DNA from: Acestrorhynchus altus
Lineage: Eukaryota; Chordata; Actinopteri; Characiformes; Acestrorhynchidae
DNA length: 64,000 bases
Direction: 5' to 3'
NCBI GenBank assembly: GCA_034509495.1
Contig: CM067507.1
Coordinates: forward strand, 30,873,892 to 30,937,891
The position numbers and the translations under genes are program-made. Below are positions 12,066-24,354 of the stretch, piece by piece (positions within the stretch are counted from its first letter, which is position 1; each line of letters begins with the position of its first letter). The notes under the pieces are model-generated. The model was not told the DNA's origin and searched no databases. It saw nothing but the letters and a program-made list of their open reading frames with translations.

Positions 12066-12790
12066 CTGGTTGTGGAGAAAAAAAAAAAAGAATAAATAAA
12101 TCAAAACATACAAGCAAAAAACAACAAACACAGACATGTTGAAAACAGTGCGGAACAGGATAACCCAGGTGGCTGCTTGACGGGGTGGGAGTATGAAGGC
12201 CACAGTAAGGATTTTCAGCTAGCCTGGATCTCTTTCTACAGGAGGCCATCTATAATCCAGACAGCCATTAAGACACCGTGGGTCGATGAAGGACCCAAAT
12301 AGACACTTCAATTAAGTGATTAGGATCAGACTGAGGCCTGCAGTAGGCTTGGAAGTGGGGGCGGAGGGAGGGTCGGTTTGAACGTCAGAGAGTGAGCCAC
12401 ATCTGTGCGGGGGAAGACCGAACCCCAGAGTGAGGAATAGAAAACAATAAATGGTCAGATTAATGAAGATGAATACATGCAATGAAAAGGTGCTGCAGTC
12501 TTTATTCATTTCCACTGGCTGTGAGTGGAACAGCATGTTTCAATAATTTAATGCCACTTTTATTAGCCCCTGTGCTGTACTTATTTGTATGAGACTTGAA
12601 ATTAATCAAGTATAATTGTCAAAAACACTTTCCTGGTCCAGCTGAGTGCGGAGGGACACAGTGATGGACTTAAGATCCGAGCTTTTAAACCTTCCTGTGT
12701 CGTGTGAAAGATTCTTGGGGAACGCTCAGGGGTAAGTCCTAACACAGGAAAGAAATATAGCAGAAGGAAGTCACTGTGATCAGAGCTTAC
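12066..12790 (-). other. pard3: pard3 short intron before PDZ1
   Basis: A 725-bp intron bounded by gtaagc and ccacaaccag, with a short A-run near the acceptor. No gene or repeat was recognised inside it. Confidence 0.85.
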
Positions 12791-12888
12791 TCTAGATTCA
12801 GAGGTTCAATGCAAGAGTCAGCCCGGCCCACTGGCTCTATCCGCCCATTCCTGCCTTCATCTCTCCCCCTTTCATCCTCCTCTTCATC
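12791..12888 (-). CDS. pard3: pard3 short acidic linker exon
   Basis: This 98-bp exon was found by hand because it is too short for an ORF listing. It begins after a cag acceptor (phase 0) and ends with GA before donor gtaagc at 12790 (phase 2). It encodes DEEEDERGRDEGRNGR, then IEPVGRADSCIEPLNL. This aligns with the mammalian PARD3 stretch DEDGTEEDNSRVEPVGHAD. It is a charged linker just before PDZ1. The next exon begins with C, completing an Asp codon (GA|C) and restoring the frame, which is strong support for both boundaries. Confidence 0.92.
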
Positions 12889-14479
12889 CTGTGGAAAAAT
12901 AAGAAAAAGTGAGGGTTGGAATACTTCCTAAATATGCTTTCATTCAATCTCATACAGCAATATTAAAGCTGTTGAATGAGTATTTTAATATATTGGAACT
13001 GGCTACATTAGGATCTGCCAAATTCAATATACTGCAAGTTTTTGGAATTTGATAGCGTGAAAACACTTTTATATTTTAAAGGAAATATACATTTTTTATA
13101 AAAATATAAGTAATATTGTGCTTTGGTGCAACTTCTGCTGCGATGTTGAAATGTTTAGTGATCAATAAATATTGTATTTACCTTTCGGCTAAAATATCCT
13201 TTTGGTGCATCCAAATCAACAATTGCTTTTATGTCATTGTGCTCTATTGATGGCACCATCATAGTGTTGAAATGAATATTATTGAAGAGGAGGCGTGTTG
13301 GGTTTTTTTTGTTTTGTTTTGTTTTGTTACCAGCAGTTGAATAATGCCAATAATAGTTCAGTACATGGAACTGAAACGTGAGAAACACTAGTTTTCTCAC
13401 TGAAATGGAAAACAAAATAAAGCATAAATAAGACATAAAGCCAGCACACAAGTGAAAGCCCAAGTCAAAGTTGGTGAAACAGTAAAATGTGAGGGTGGCT
13501 TCAGGTGTAGCTGATATTGCAGAGCAGTAATTGAATTGATATTCATGTGGTTCATTGTTGACTGTCTTGAAAACAAACTGGACATCTGGCTCTCTTACTT
13601 ATGTATGCATGTATTTATTTGGTAATTCGGTTAGTTATTTAAACCAGTGATACTCAAGGAGGAGAATGGGGTAAGTCTAAAATCTAACTGGCTTAGTTTT
13701 CTAACAGCACGTTGCACTGAGAGGACACAAGGACAGCAACACTGTTTATTAAGTGTATAGTTGAGGTGAACTATAGTATAATATGGTATAATAACAGTAT
13801 GTTATCATTAATGCTGTGGTAAACTACGGTATAATATGCAGCTTCTGCAGACCTGCCACATTGACATAAACCAGCCAATGAAATTGTGATGCCTGAACAT
13901 CGGTCACCCCTTATTTATAAATGTACTATTTGTACATCAAACAACAACTTAACACGCTCCATAAACAGGTTTTTTGCACTTTTTCATTCCAAAGAATTGG
14001 GAAGAACAGAAGTCACAACAGGGATATCTGCAATGACAACAAGTGAACCAGTTATGCAAACTGTGTTTCATCAAAACTCTAACTAACTGGCACTGCTGCT
14101 ACATTAACGTCCACACTGGGTGCTGGCACTCTGTTATGCTCTGTTGGACTGCCAGTCACAGAAAGCCGTTTCATCACCAGGAGTCAAACTCACAAGCTCC
14201 CAACAAAAGGGCCAACATGTATACAGTTGTGGCACTCTACCATTATCTACACGAAAATAAATATCAGATCAGACTCAGTCTAGTCGGACAATATTAAAGG
14301 ACTTGGATAGGGTGTATTCACGTTCTCGCTGAAAGCTGAGGCAGCTCTTTACTTCATTTCACTTTCCCATGCCAGCTGCGCCAAAAAGCTTAGATAAGAG
14401 CAGCAGATATGTTTATTTTCTTTTTCTCTTGCTCAGGGTGACTCAGAGTGTTTGGCTGGTCCTGATGCAGCAGCGGTGT

Positions 14480-15070
14480 GTAAGAGAAACGGCAGCCGTA
14501 ATCGATTCCTCAAACTCAGTCAATCAGCCAGGGGTCACCAGGGCCTGAGCCTGCAGTTAATCTGATAAGGAAAGGGCGACTCACCGAGGCAAATTTGTTT
14601 CTTCCACTCTCTTCCATCACATTCTGGCTCACTCTTACTCTCTCGCTCTAGCTCTCTCTTTCCCTCGACCTTAGAGCTGATGTCTTTCACAACCTTCTAC
14701 CTTCAGAAATCCCTGAAAGTCAAGGTGCACTCTGACTGCTATCAATGACACTGGCTTGTGCTCGCGTGTGCCGTCATTACAGATTTCAGTCTGGATCTCG
14801 AGGGAACAGGAGAGGGAACATGAATCCGCAATCAATCGCGTCGGCATTTAACGGAGGAAATATCTGCATAATGACAGGTGAATATTCCCCTCTCTAATTT
14901 TACTCAGGCCCTTGACTGAGGGATCATTTCCAAGGCCAAGTGAGAGTCTAGACAGCAGGAGTGAAGCTTGTGCCGGTTTGTTAGCCACCGATATTAATAT
15001 TCCGCCAGTCTCACCCTTAACCTCCGCCTCTCGCCGAAATGTCAAGCACAGCTAAATAAGCGCTTCGCCG
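14480..15070. other. candidate conserved noncoding sequence
   Basis: About 600 bp of complex, non-repetitive sequence with gtaatcgattcctc, cagttaatctgataagg and gccgtcattacagatttc segments inside the 29-kb intron. No coding potential is recognised. A regulatory role is inference. Confidence 0.25.
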
Positions 15071-15260
15071 TCTTTATATGGAAATGCATTCAGCCTTTTC
15101 AGACAGTCACCCTCCACCAAACGCGTCCTACAGCCTGGAGAGGCTGTCTGTCTGGCTTGCTTTCCTCCCATCTCTCTCCTCCCATCTCTCTCCCCTGTCT
15201 CCCTTTCTTTTGTTGGAGAGGTTAAAGAAAGAGGTCATGAAAATTTCATCAGAACAACTA

Positions 15261-15262
<2 letters not shown>

Positions 15263-15292
<30 letters not shown>
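15263..15292. repeat. poly-A run
   Basis: Thirty consecutive A. No retroelement body is recognised beside it. Confidence 0.9.
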
Positions 15293-15293
<1 letters not shown>

Positions 15294-15914
15294 AGCGGTG
15301 AGTCATCCAGAACCATCGCCTGTGAAAACGAGTCAATCACCTCCTGTCTCCAAACACACCCCTACTGTCAGTGCCTTAATTACATGTCACCCAAACATTC
15401 ATTTATATGAAAAACAGCAGGGAAACGGAGGGAAAAACACAGACGTGTTCTGACAATGATCTCCTATGTGAACCTGTTTCGCAACTCCCATTCAGACTCC
15501 ATCTAAACAGGAAACAAATCACTCAATGCGAGTCAGACACTGATTTAAATTGCACATATAAGAGCATATAGACATTGCTGCGCTCCAACACAAACACGGC
15601 CTCTCTAATCGTTCACAGGGAGGCAAACACCGAGAGTAAATGAATACTTAGAGAAACGATAAAGGGTCTTTGGACGGGACGTGGCACTCATAAGGCTGAG
15701 AGAAGTCCAGTTGTGTGAAACGCTATGAGTGGTTTTGACTGCAGCGCATGCTATCGTGTTGTTTCTGACAGCTCTAGGTTGGCATGGAGGAGCCAGGCTG
15801 TCTTCCACTCATCAGAACCGACACTGACAAGTCATTAAATCCAATAACAGAAAACTGCCGAAGGTAGTGTAATCATGAACACACAAGAGCATGAGATACA
15901 AGAACCAGAAAGAG

Positions 15915-16160
15915 CACAAGAACAATATGTAGAGAGAGTGCAAGAGAGAGAGTGAGAGAGAGACAAAAAGAGAGAATGAGATGTGAGAGAAAGACTAGAG
16001 ACAGCATGAGAGCGTGAGAGAATGCAACAGAGAGAGTTTGTAAAGGAGAACCAGAGAGTGCACAAAAGAGAGAGCCTGAGAGAGAGATCAAGAGAGCCTG
16101 ATTATTACAGATTATAGATTATTAGAGAGCGTGCATACATGAGAGAGAATACAACAACCC

Positions 16161-16221
<61 letters not shown>
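15915..16221. repeat. GA-rich tract with pure (GA)n
   Basis: A purine-rich GA-repeat field, interrupted at first, with a pure (GA)n core at about 16162-16214. Confidence 0.9.
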
Positions 16222-16222
<1 letters not shown>

Positions 16223-16446
16223 TATTATTGAGCTATTGTAAGGCCTTGTCCACCTGCCAAAGCAGATGCATTTAGCCAGAGAGACATGCTTGCTTCACTG
16301 AAAGCCTCATTCATCATCTCCCCCGGAGTACCGCTGGACACTGCTGGACCCCACACCCTGAGAGGAGAGGTCATTTTCACCAGGATCTCAATGGGGACAG
16401 CTTCAGTCACAGAGTCCTTCAATGCCAGCATATCAGTAGGGCATGT

Positions 16447-16449
<3 letters not shown>

Positions 16450-16491
<42 letters not shown>
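16450..16491. repeat. (GT)n microsatellite
   Basis: About 20 units. Confidence 0.95.
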
Positions 16492-16493
<2 letters not shown>

Positions 16494-16590
16494 CAGATCT
16501 GAATGAGGTCCAGAAGCCACTCAGCCCTGCTGTGCCAGAAAGTCAGAGGTTACAAGCCTGGTGATTAGACAGGCAGTGCATTAGATTATT

Positions 16591-16594
<4 letters not shown>

Positions 16595-16652
<58 letters not shown>

Positions 16653-16655
16653 GAG
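16595..16655. repeat. (GA)n microsatellite
   Basis: About 27 units ending in a G-run. Confidence 0.95.
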
Positions 16656-16914
16656 AGAACATGTGGTTCAGAGCGGTGAGCTCTCAGCCAAGGTGCCTCT
16701 CTCAGTGGAGAGCAGGAGCAGAATAGAGACTAGCTGATATTGACTGTAGAAGAACTCCAGGCCAACCTCTGCCTCAAGTCATGCTCCCCCTCAATAAAGC
16801 AATGTTTTGGTCCAAATCTAATTCACACAATGTTTCCCACACAGCAAACTGAGTCCGTGAGCCCCGACATATTTGGCATCTGAAGACTGCTTCTGTAGTT
16901 TTGTACCGGAGCTA

Positions 16915-17385
16915 AACTATGAGGACAAAAATATAGGGACACCTGTTCATGCACTGTTTCGTCTGAAATCAAAAGCATTTAAAAGAGTTGATATTGGTTT
17001 TGTTGTAATCATCTCTACTGTCCAAATAAGGCTTTCTACTAGAATTTGGAACATTGCTGTTAGGATTTGATTGCAATCAACAACAAGAGTTTGAGTGAGG
17101 TCAGGATGTTGGATGATCATCACTCAAGCCACCTCATCCCAAACTCTCCAACTCATCCCAAATGTAATGGATGGAGCAGCTTCATTCCAGAGAACACTGT
17201 TCTACTGTTAAATTCTGGGAGGCTTTACATTCCTCAAGTTTTTGTCTGGCAGTGAGAGAAGCCAGGTGCCAATAAGTTCACATTTATCTTCCAAAAGTCT
17301 TTTTTCTTTTGGCAATACTTCTCTACAGGGACAAGACAAGCTGCACTTAATCAAATGGGTGATCACAAATATTCGGATAGATGAG
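16915..17385 (+). repeat. MITE-like family F, fullest copy
   Basis: Landmarks in order are gggacacctgttcatgc, gaacattgctg, gtgaggtcaggatgttggat, ttccagagaacact, gggaggctttaca and ggcaatacttctctacaggg with gacaagctg. These recur in at least seven other pieces in both orientations. No transposase is encoded, so it is presumably non-autonomous. Confidence 0.7.
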
Positions 17386-18001
17386 ATTAGCCTTATTATG
17401 TCAAAAGGATTTATATGTTATAACCTGTGCTGTTACCTGTTATGAACATAGAAAGAAGCACAGAGTAAGAATAGTATTAATGTTGTTAACAGAGATACAT
17501 ATTAATATTGTTGGGTATTAGTATTAGAAGAGCAAGTTACACATCAGTCAAAGTAAAGTTTGCTGTGAGTTTCTTAAAGAATATGTCAGCCTTCAATATC
17601 AGTAGGTCTCCTGCCCTATCAGCACATCAGAAAATGCATGATAGGGGATAGATAACAATACTCTGGAGGCGGGGCTTAGTGAGAAATGGGTGGGATAGAA
17701 AGGTGTCAGTAAGTGGCTTTTCTGTTTTGTACCTCACAACACCCACTAGTGCAGGTTCCAACATTCAGAAGATCTCCATGTAGCATTATGTTATAGAGGG
17801 AAAAAGCACCACCGTGTTCTGGAGTCGCAAAATGACTTCATTTTCAACCACTTGGGGGCGCACTAATCAAGTTTAGAACAATAATTTGGTTGTTGGTGAA
17901 ATTATCAATATATCCAATATTGATATCTCTTCTTTCAATGTATGCAACATCATTTGTACCCAGTTTATAGATAGCAAACCATTGACATTACAAATATCAG
18001 A

Positions 18002-18110
18002 GTGGATATAGTGGGTAACACCAGTGCCCTCCACATAACAGACTGGGATTCAATTCCTGGCCCAAGCAAGGACACCAGACTACATAAGCATATGTATAGG
18101 CTGACTGACT
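18002..18110 (+). repeat. tRNA-like SINE fragment
   Basis: The sequence gtgggtaacaccagtgccct is followed by a B-box-like gggattcaattcctggcc, which looks like a tRNA-derived SINE head. There is no clear 3' end. Confidence 0.5.
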
Positions 18111-19020
18111 ATATTACAACAAGGAAGCTTGCTTTAAGTCTTGGATACACAAAACTTGTATCTCATGATTTCTGATTCATACAATGGATACAAAGCTGGA
18201 GCTACAGCTTTAAACTCAATAAACGGAACACACCCTTGCCTATTATTAGGAGGCACCAACAACTTTTCATTGTTCTTGAGCTTTTGAAGGAACTAATCCT
18301 GATTTGAGTTGCTGACCAGCTTACACTACTAGATTATGTCCAGTTGAAATACATAGCTGATGTTCCAACTGGTCTGCAACAACAGTGGGGAGTGAAACAG
18401 TGGGAATAGTTCTGCTCTCCAACAGCCCCACAATGCCAGTAGTGTAACACAAGGAAGACCTTCAGCCCATCCACAAGACAATGATGGAAGCCTGGGGTGA
18501 CAGCAGAGTGCACTTTGAGGCAGCTGTTTCTGACAGCATTGGACATGCCCTCAGGTTTTGGGTGGGGGTCTTATAGGAAGGGTCATGAGGTCACATTTAC
18601 ACTTGGAACAGCCGTGCTGAACAAACCACACAATAACTTAACACAGACATAATGACCGCTCCTTATCTCCATGAATCTAACTGCAGTCAACATTTAAAGC
18701 ATATCTTACAATCCCTAACCAAACACATTGTTCAGGAATTCACTTTCCAGTGCCACCTTAACGCGTTTTTGCAGCCAACATAAAGAGCCCGAAAATGGGC
18801 CATACAATAACAGGAGGAAGACGGTGATTTTGAGGCAGACTTTAAAAAACAATGACTGCTGAAATATTTACAAAGAGTCCAGTCATGTTCTCGACTAAAA
18901 ATAAGAAGTGGCAATTAACTTGCATGGAACACACCCAGAAAAGCAACAATGCAGAAACAGCTGTATATGAGAGGGAGCAAGCAGAAGCCAGACAATGTAC
19001 TATAATCAATTATATACATG

Positions 19021-19021
19021 A

Positions 19022-19077
<56 letters not shown>

Positions 19078-19202
19078 GAATAAATGCTTATTATTATTAT
19101 TATTACATATTATTATTATTATTATTATATACATATTATTAGTAGTAGTAGTAGTAATATTAGTAGTAGTATACATACATATTACACACACATATATCAC
19201 AC

Positions 19203-19239
<37 letters not shown>

Positions 19240-19371
19240 TAACTATAACTACTACTACTATTAATACTACTACTACTACTACTACTACTAATACTACTAC
19301 TAATACTATTAATACTACTACTACTACTAATATTATTACTACTACTATTACATTATTATACACAATAATAA

Positions 19372-19424
<53 letters not shown>

Positions 19425-19425
19425 T
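19021..19425. repeat. compound AAT/ATT/AGT/ACT microsatellite field
   Basis: Blocks in order: AAT (19021-19077), ATT (19088-19140), AGT (19141-19170), AAT (19203-19240), ACT (19246-19350), AAT (19366-19423). Complementary AAT and ATT blocks lie close together and could pair. The poly-Ile, poly-Asn and poly-Val open frames here are artefacts. Confidence 0.95.
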
Positions 19426-19981
19426 CCCCTTCACATGTGTCATATATAACCCCAAAATTGGTATGAATATGAAGCAAACAATGCAGAATATTCATGTTGA
19501 ATGCTAAATGAATACAAGTGCGATAAGTTCATTCACAATGTTGGAATTAGTTCTGTCTTTGCTCTGAGCTTTATACTTCCACAGAAAGGCGGATGTGTCA
19601 AAGCACTGTTTGCTCCGCAGATTTATGGCCTTCTCGAAGGCCCCAGGGGTCATATCCAGCCCTGTTGCCTGCTTATATCTGCGCCCTGGTGCTGTGTAAT
19701 CTGGTTAGTGGTCACGATGGAGCCCTGTCCAGATGGGTTCGTCTGAAACACACTTTCGGAAAAGACAGAGTGCAGGGCAGTGTGTCAAAGAGCAGGGGCT
19801 GCTAGCTGCAATCATACAGCTCACCCCTCTGACCTCATGAACGAGCCACTACACTGGATAAGAGCAATCACTGTGTTTGGTCTCTGCAAAGAGGTGCCAA
19901 ACTATGCATTACCGGTGTCTGAGTCGGAGAGTAGAATGAAACATGTAGACGTCTATAATGCAGTCTTTGACCTGTAATCTG

Positions 19982-20700
19982 TTTTAGCCTGCTATGATTT
20001 ATAACGCCATGGTCAGTTGTGATATCCGACTTGTTATGGCCTGTTAGAGCCTGAGGTACTCTGTGCTTTGTTATGGAATGGTTATAGCCTGTTATGGCCA
20101 GCAAACTTTTAATAAACAGTGGTATGTTATAAAACACTTAACGCTTGTTATGATATTTTAACCTTATATAGAACTGTCATAGCTTGTTATGGTTTGTGGC
20201 ATGTTATGAAATGGTTATAACTGTCACTGGTTGAGTGGAACTGGTAAAGCTGGTTATATCTTATGGGAAAGTTTGTATAGTTTGTTTATATATTTAATAC
20301 CTGTGTAATGTGATGTGACAAACTTGATATGGCCTGTTATGGAAATATTATAGTTTGCTATGGGTTGTTGCAGACTATGACCTGTTATAGCTCTTGGTTA
20401 CAGCTCGTTATAGACTGTTACCTGTTATGAGACTGCTGTAGTTTGTTATGGCTTGTTGTAGATTGTGGATTGTTATGAAACAGTCCTAGCCTGTTATAGT
20501 TTATGGCTTGTGATATAAGTTTGTAAGGGTTGGTCTGGACTGTAACTGGTGAGGCTCATCATGGACTGTTATGGAAATTTTACAAGCTTCAATTAGTATG
20601 TATGTTTTTCATGGCATGTTATGGACCTGTTATACTTTGTTATGGAATGTAATGAAAATTTTATTACCGGTTATGTAACATAGCTTGCTATGCCGTTTTG
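19982..20700. repeat. degenerate TTATGG/CTGTTATA minisatellite
   Basis: The core tgttatgg or cctgttatag recurs dozens of times with variable spacing (for example ttatggcctgttagagcc, ggttatagcctgttatggcc, gcttgttatggtttgtgg). It is an old tandem array with much drift. No coding content is seen. Confidence 0.8.
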
Positions 20701-21732
20701 ACCTTTTCCTGCCATGACCTTGTACGACCTGCTATAACCATCATCAGGTTCACGGTCATGAATGGCTTTATGTCTTTTATACTCCCTCCATTTGTGTAAG
20801 TTCTCTTTAGGTACTTTAGTTAACTTAGAAACCTGTGGGTATGTATACTCCAGAGATAAAGGCAGACATTTTGGCTGGACCATAACAGGCACTTAGAAAC
20901 TGCTCAATAACTTCCTAACGTGGTCAGCTGGATTAGGGGTTCATAGGGATGGTGTCATCTTGTCATCTTGATGGGGAAAGTACATTCTCAAGGCCATATC
21001 AAATCCAACAGAGACAGGGCAAACAATTCTAGTCAAAGAGCCATTATATTATAGCTGTCCCTCAGAGTCAACGTCCATTACCCCAATTAGAGCTTACAGG
21101 GAGAAGGCTGATCAATTGGACTTGACTGCTAGCCCCATCTTAACCCTTTCGACCCATGCAGACCCATTTGAATCCTTTATTTCCAAATGACCCCTATTAA
21201 AGCAGTCAATGAATCACACTAGTCAGCATTTCTTAGACACTTATTTGCATTTATGCTGGCCAAACAAATGTTAAAAGGGCCTAAACTCAGTCTGGAGTCA
21301 TTAGTAGACACTGAGATGACCTGAGTAATTCAATCTAGGTGCAAGGATATCATCTCAGTGTGGTTTGGGTGATCCTTCGTGGGCAGTATGGATGTACTAT
21401 GAAGTAGAGCAACAATTTAGTATGGGTGTAGTCCATGGACATTTTATTATTTTTTTTATAGCAAATTAACAGGCAATCTAAGCATTCTCCTGTTTGAAAG
21501 TCTCAAATCATTTTTCTATCACAGGTCCGCCGCCTTCAGTATTGATCGGATCTCTCATCAGCTTAGTTCTTATCGCACTAAAGCCTGACATCACGGATAA
21601 AAGCTGAATGACACAAAAAGGGAGGACAAACCAGATCAAACATAATCACCAAGTACTTCAATCAATAAAGTATATGGTGCACAAGAACCAAAGAACGTCT
21701 TCATTTTACATTTGGTTACATTTTTTCTGAAG

Positions 21733-21801
<69 letters not shown>
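21733..21801. repeat. (AAT)n microsatellite
   Basis: About 22 units. Confidence 0.95.
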
Positions 21802-21803
<2 letters not shown>

Positions 21804-22044
21804 TGTACATTGACTTAGCGCACAAACTGTGTTTCAGTGCATCACAGGAATTAGTTTAAGTCATGTAAATAATGGTCAACACAGTTAACATATAGCTGCA
21901 TTCCAGTCTACAGGGTCTCTTAAGAAGTACCCTTGTATTCCATAAACAATCATGTGACATACATTATGCTCTGCAATGTCATCATATAAAAGACAGCATT
22001 AAAACAATCACAACAGAACATTACTTAAGTTAATGATCATATTA

Positions 22045-22235
22045 CCGTATTTTACGGACTATAAGTCGCTACTTTTTTTTCCCACACTATAAACTATGCG
22101 GCTTATAATGTGGTGCAGCCTTTTCTTCTAATATATGTTATTTTCCTGGTTTAAAAAAAAACAAACAAAAAAAACTTTTGCAGGTGTGGTTTATATTCCG
22201 GGGCGGCTTATATGGAAAAAGTGGGAAATTAACTG
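22045..22235 (+). repeat. MITE-like fragment with accgtatttt...actataagtcgc end
   Basis: It starts accgtattttacggac and actataagtcgctac, a terminal motif of a widespread vertebrate MITE. Internal segments read gcggcttataatgtg and ggggcggcttatatgg. A matching inverted right end was not found, so it may be truncated. Confidence 0.6.
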
Positions 22236-22599
22236 TAACCACATGTTATATTATGTATGTAATATGAGAATAAATGTTATGATTTATGGAGCATATAACA
22301 ACTTTGTGTCATGTTTACATTGTATTTTTCGTTGTCAAGAAACAATGTCAAAAAACAACACTGCTCCATTACGAATGCTCTTTTTTTTCAGAATTGCCTC
22401 TGCAGTCCATTTTCACAGGGAAATACAGGAAACTGCTGTTATAAATATTGTTAAGGCGCATTGCAACAGCAAAGTGCTGTAAGAGAATTATGATACAGCT
22501 CTTATAGTGTGGTTTCATCAGGCTAAAAAAAACACAGACTGAGCATGAGAAGTCTCAGAACACCATTAAAACGAGTCAGATCTGACGAACTGCAGACTA

Positions 22600-23380
22600 A
22601 ACTATAGTTTCTCGTAAGCTTGTTCACTCACTCCACTTTTATTCCTCTAACTGTACATCCACTCCACTCATTTTCCCTGTACTTTAATCAACAGAGACAC
22701 AGCAGCCCTTAAATCTGTCTGCATTTCACTTTTTAAGACATCAGCACGGTGTATAAAAGTTTGGCTATGACGTGAATTACTTTAAGCAAATTAAAGCCAA
22801 ACAGGTTTTTAATGCTATTAGGTAAATTAAATCAGATACGTGAGCTGGTCGCATTTGTCCAGATCAGGGGGGTTAGAGAGGGTAAGTGAGGGATGTCGAG
22901 CAGCATTGCTAAACAGGACCTCGGGCCGTTTTTCTACCCACTTCCTCATCTGCCTCAGTCAATGAAATGCATCTGTGCCGAAGGCATCATCTGTCAACTA
23001 AGATTTCATACGAGCACAAGCATATATCAGTGCCAGAGCACGCTTTGGTGGGGTCTTCAGACTTAACAGACTTTAATTAAATTAGGCCAGCTAATTATGA
23101 GGGTTTAAACTCAATCACTTGGTCAATAACAAAACCTAAAGCCTGTCGCGGCCTAAAACCCCAGGCCCCTCATCAATAACCACAGACAGGAATGCGCTCT
23201 CATACTACACAGGGCTTTGAGAGGGTATGAATTATTGAAAATCAAGTTACCACAATTTGCTTTTGTCCGAAGGCCACTCTGACATGGTCCCCTGGCAGTG
23301 AGGGAGCAGATAAGGGACTGAGAATGGAACTAAACTCAGGCTTCAGCTCAGATAAAGGAAATCGCATTGGGGTGATTTAA
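22600..23380. other. candidate conserved noncoding sequence
   Basis: About 800 bp without simple repeats or transposon motifs, in a repeat-dense intron. It includes ttaattaaattaggccag and gctaattatgag (TAATTA cores) and attactttaagcaaattaaa. This is the best enhancer candidate by appearance only. Confidence 0.3.
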
Positions 23381-23650
23381 TCATTTATAAAAACCAAGAT
23401 TCCAAACCCAAAGGGAACCGGATACTTACACATATCACACAGGGTTACTGAACAATATATTGTTCTTAACAACATTAATGTCAATGTAAAAATAATGATT
23501 TTAAAACACTCACTATTAGTTTTAATGTGTCGTTTCAAGATTATGTTACATTTTGGGTTGGAACTTAGAAGTACACTGAAACATGCTTTATCTCAAGAAC
23601 TGACCAAGTACACCATCATTCTGTAAATGAGGTTCACACATTCGCAAACT

Positions 23651-23744
<94 letters not shown>
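23651..23744. repeat. (AT)n(AC)n compound microsatellite
   Basis: AT to 23720, then AC to 23744. Confidence 0.95.
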
Positions 23745-23850
23745 TGGAAGATTGCCACTTTGATTCTCTGAACTGGCTCACTGCCCCCTAGTGTGTTAAT
23801 TTGTTAGTATGTGTATGTGTCACTGTGGATGGGTTTAAAAAAAAAAAAGA
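23745..23850 (+). repeat. SINE family A, internally deleted copy
   Basis: The head remnant gccactttgattctctgaac is joined directly to ctcactgccccctagtgtg and then tggatgggtttaaa, so the central part is gone. It abuts an (AT)n(AC)n microsatellite on the left and an A-rich run on the right. Confidence 0.7.
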
Positions 23851-24293
23851 AAAAAAAAGAAAAAAAAAAGACAAAGACAGAGGACTGGTCTAGTCAGCTC
23901 TCATTTGTTCTACACTCAGGCCTGCAATCTTTCACGCTCAGTGCACCACTTCACTGTCCAGAAGACTTAATATAAATACAACAAATCCTTTTCCACTTCT
24001 CTCTCTACACACTCAGACAGATGAACAGCAAAGAGTTATAGTACATTCCATAGCTTGGGCTGGGCATCACATATGCGTATGGCCACCTTTTCATGATTAA
24101 TCATCATTTGGAGGTGATTAAGAGGGAGGACAGTGTCTGTGCTACAGAATGGAGTGATTAATCTAGCTTTAAGCTATGAAGGTCATTGAATATGGGTATG
24201 ACCACACACAGTGAAACAAAAGCGTACAATCAGAGAGACAAAGACAGGAGCAAAGCAAAACAAACACAGCTGCGCACATGCGCGGGTGAGGGG

Positions 24294-24299
24294 CACGCG

Positions 24300-24352
<53 letters not shown>
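24294..24352. repeat. (CG)n(CA)n compound microsatellite
   Basis: A short alternating CG block runs into about 24 CA units. Alternating purine-pyrimidine of this kind is prone to Z-DNA. Confidence 0.95.
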
Positions 24353-24354
<2 letters not shown>

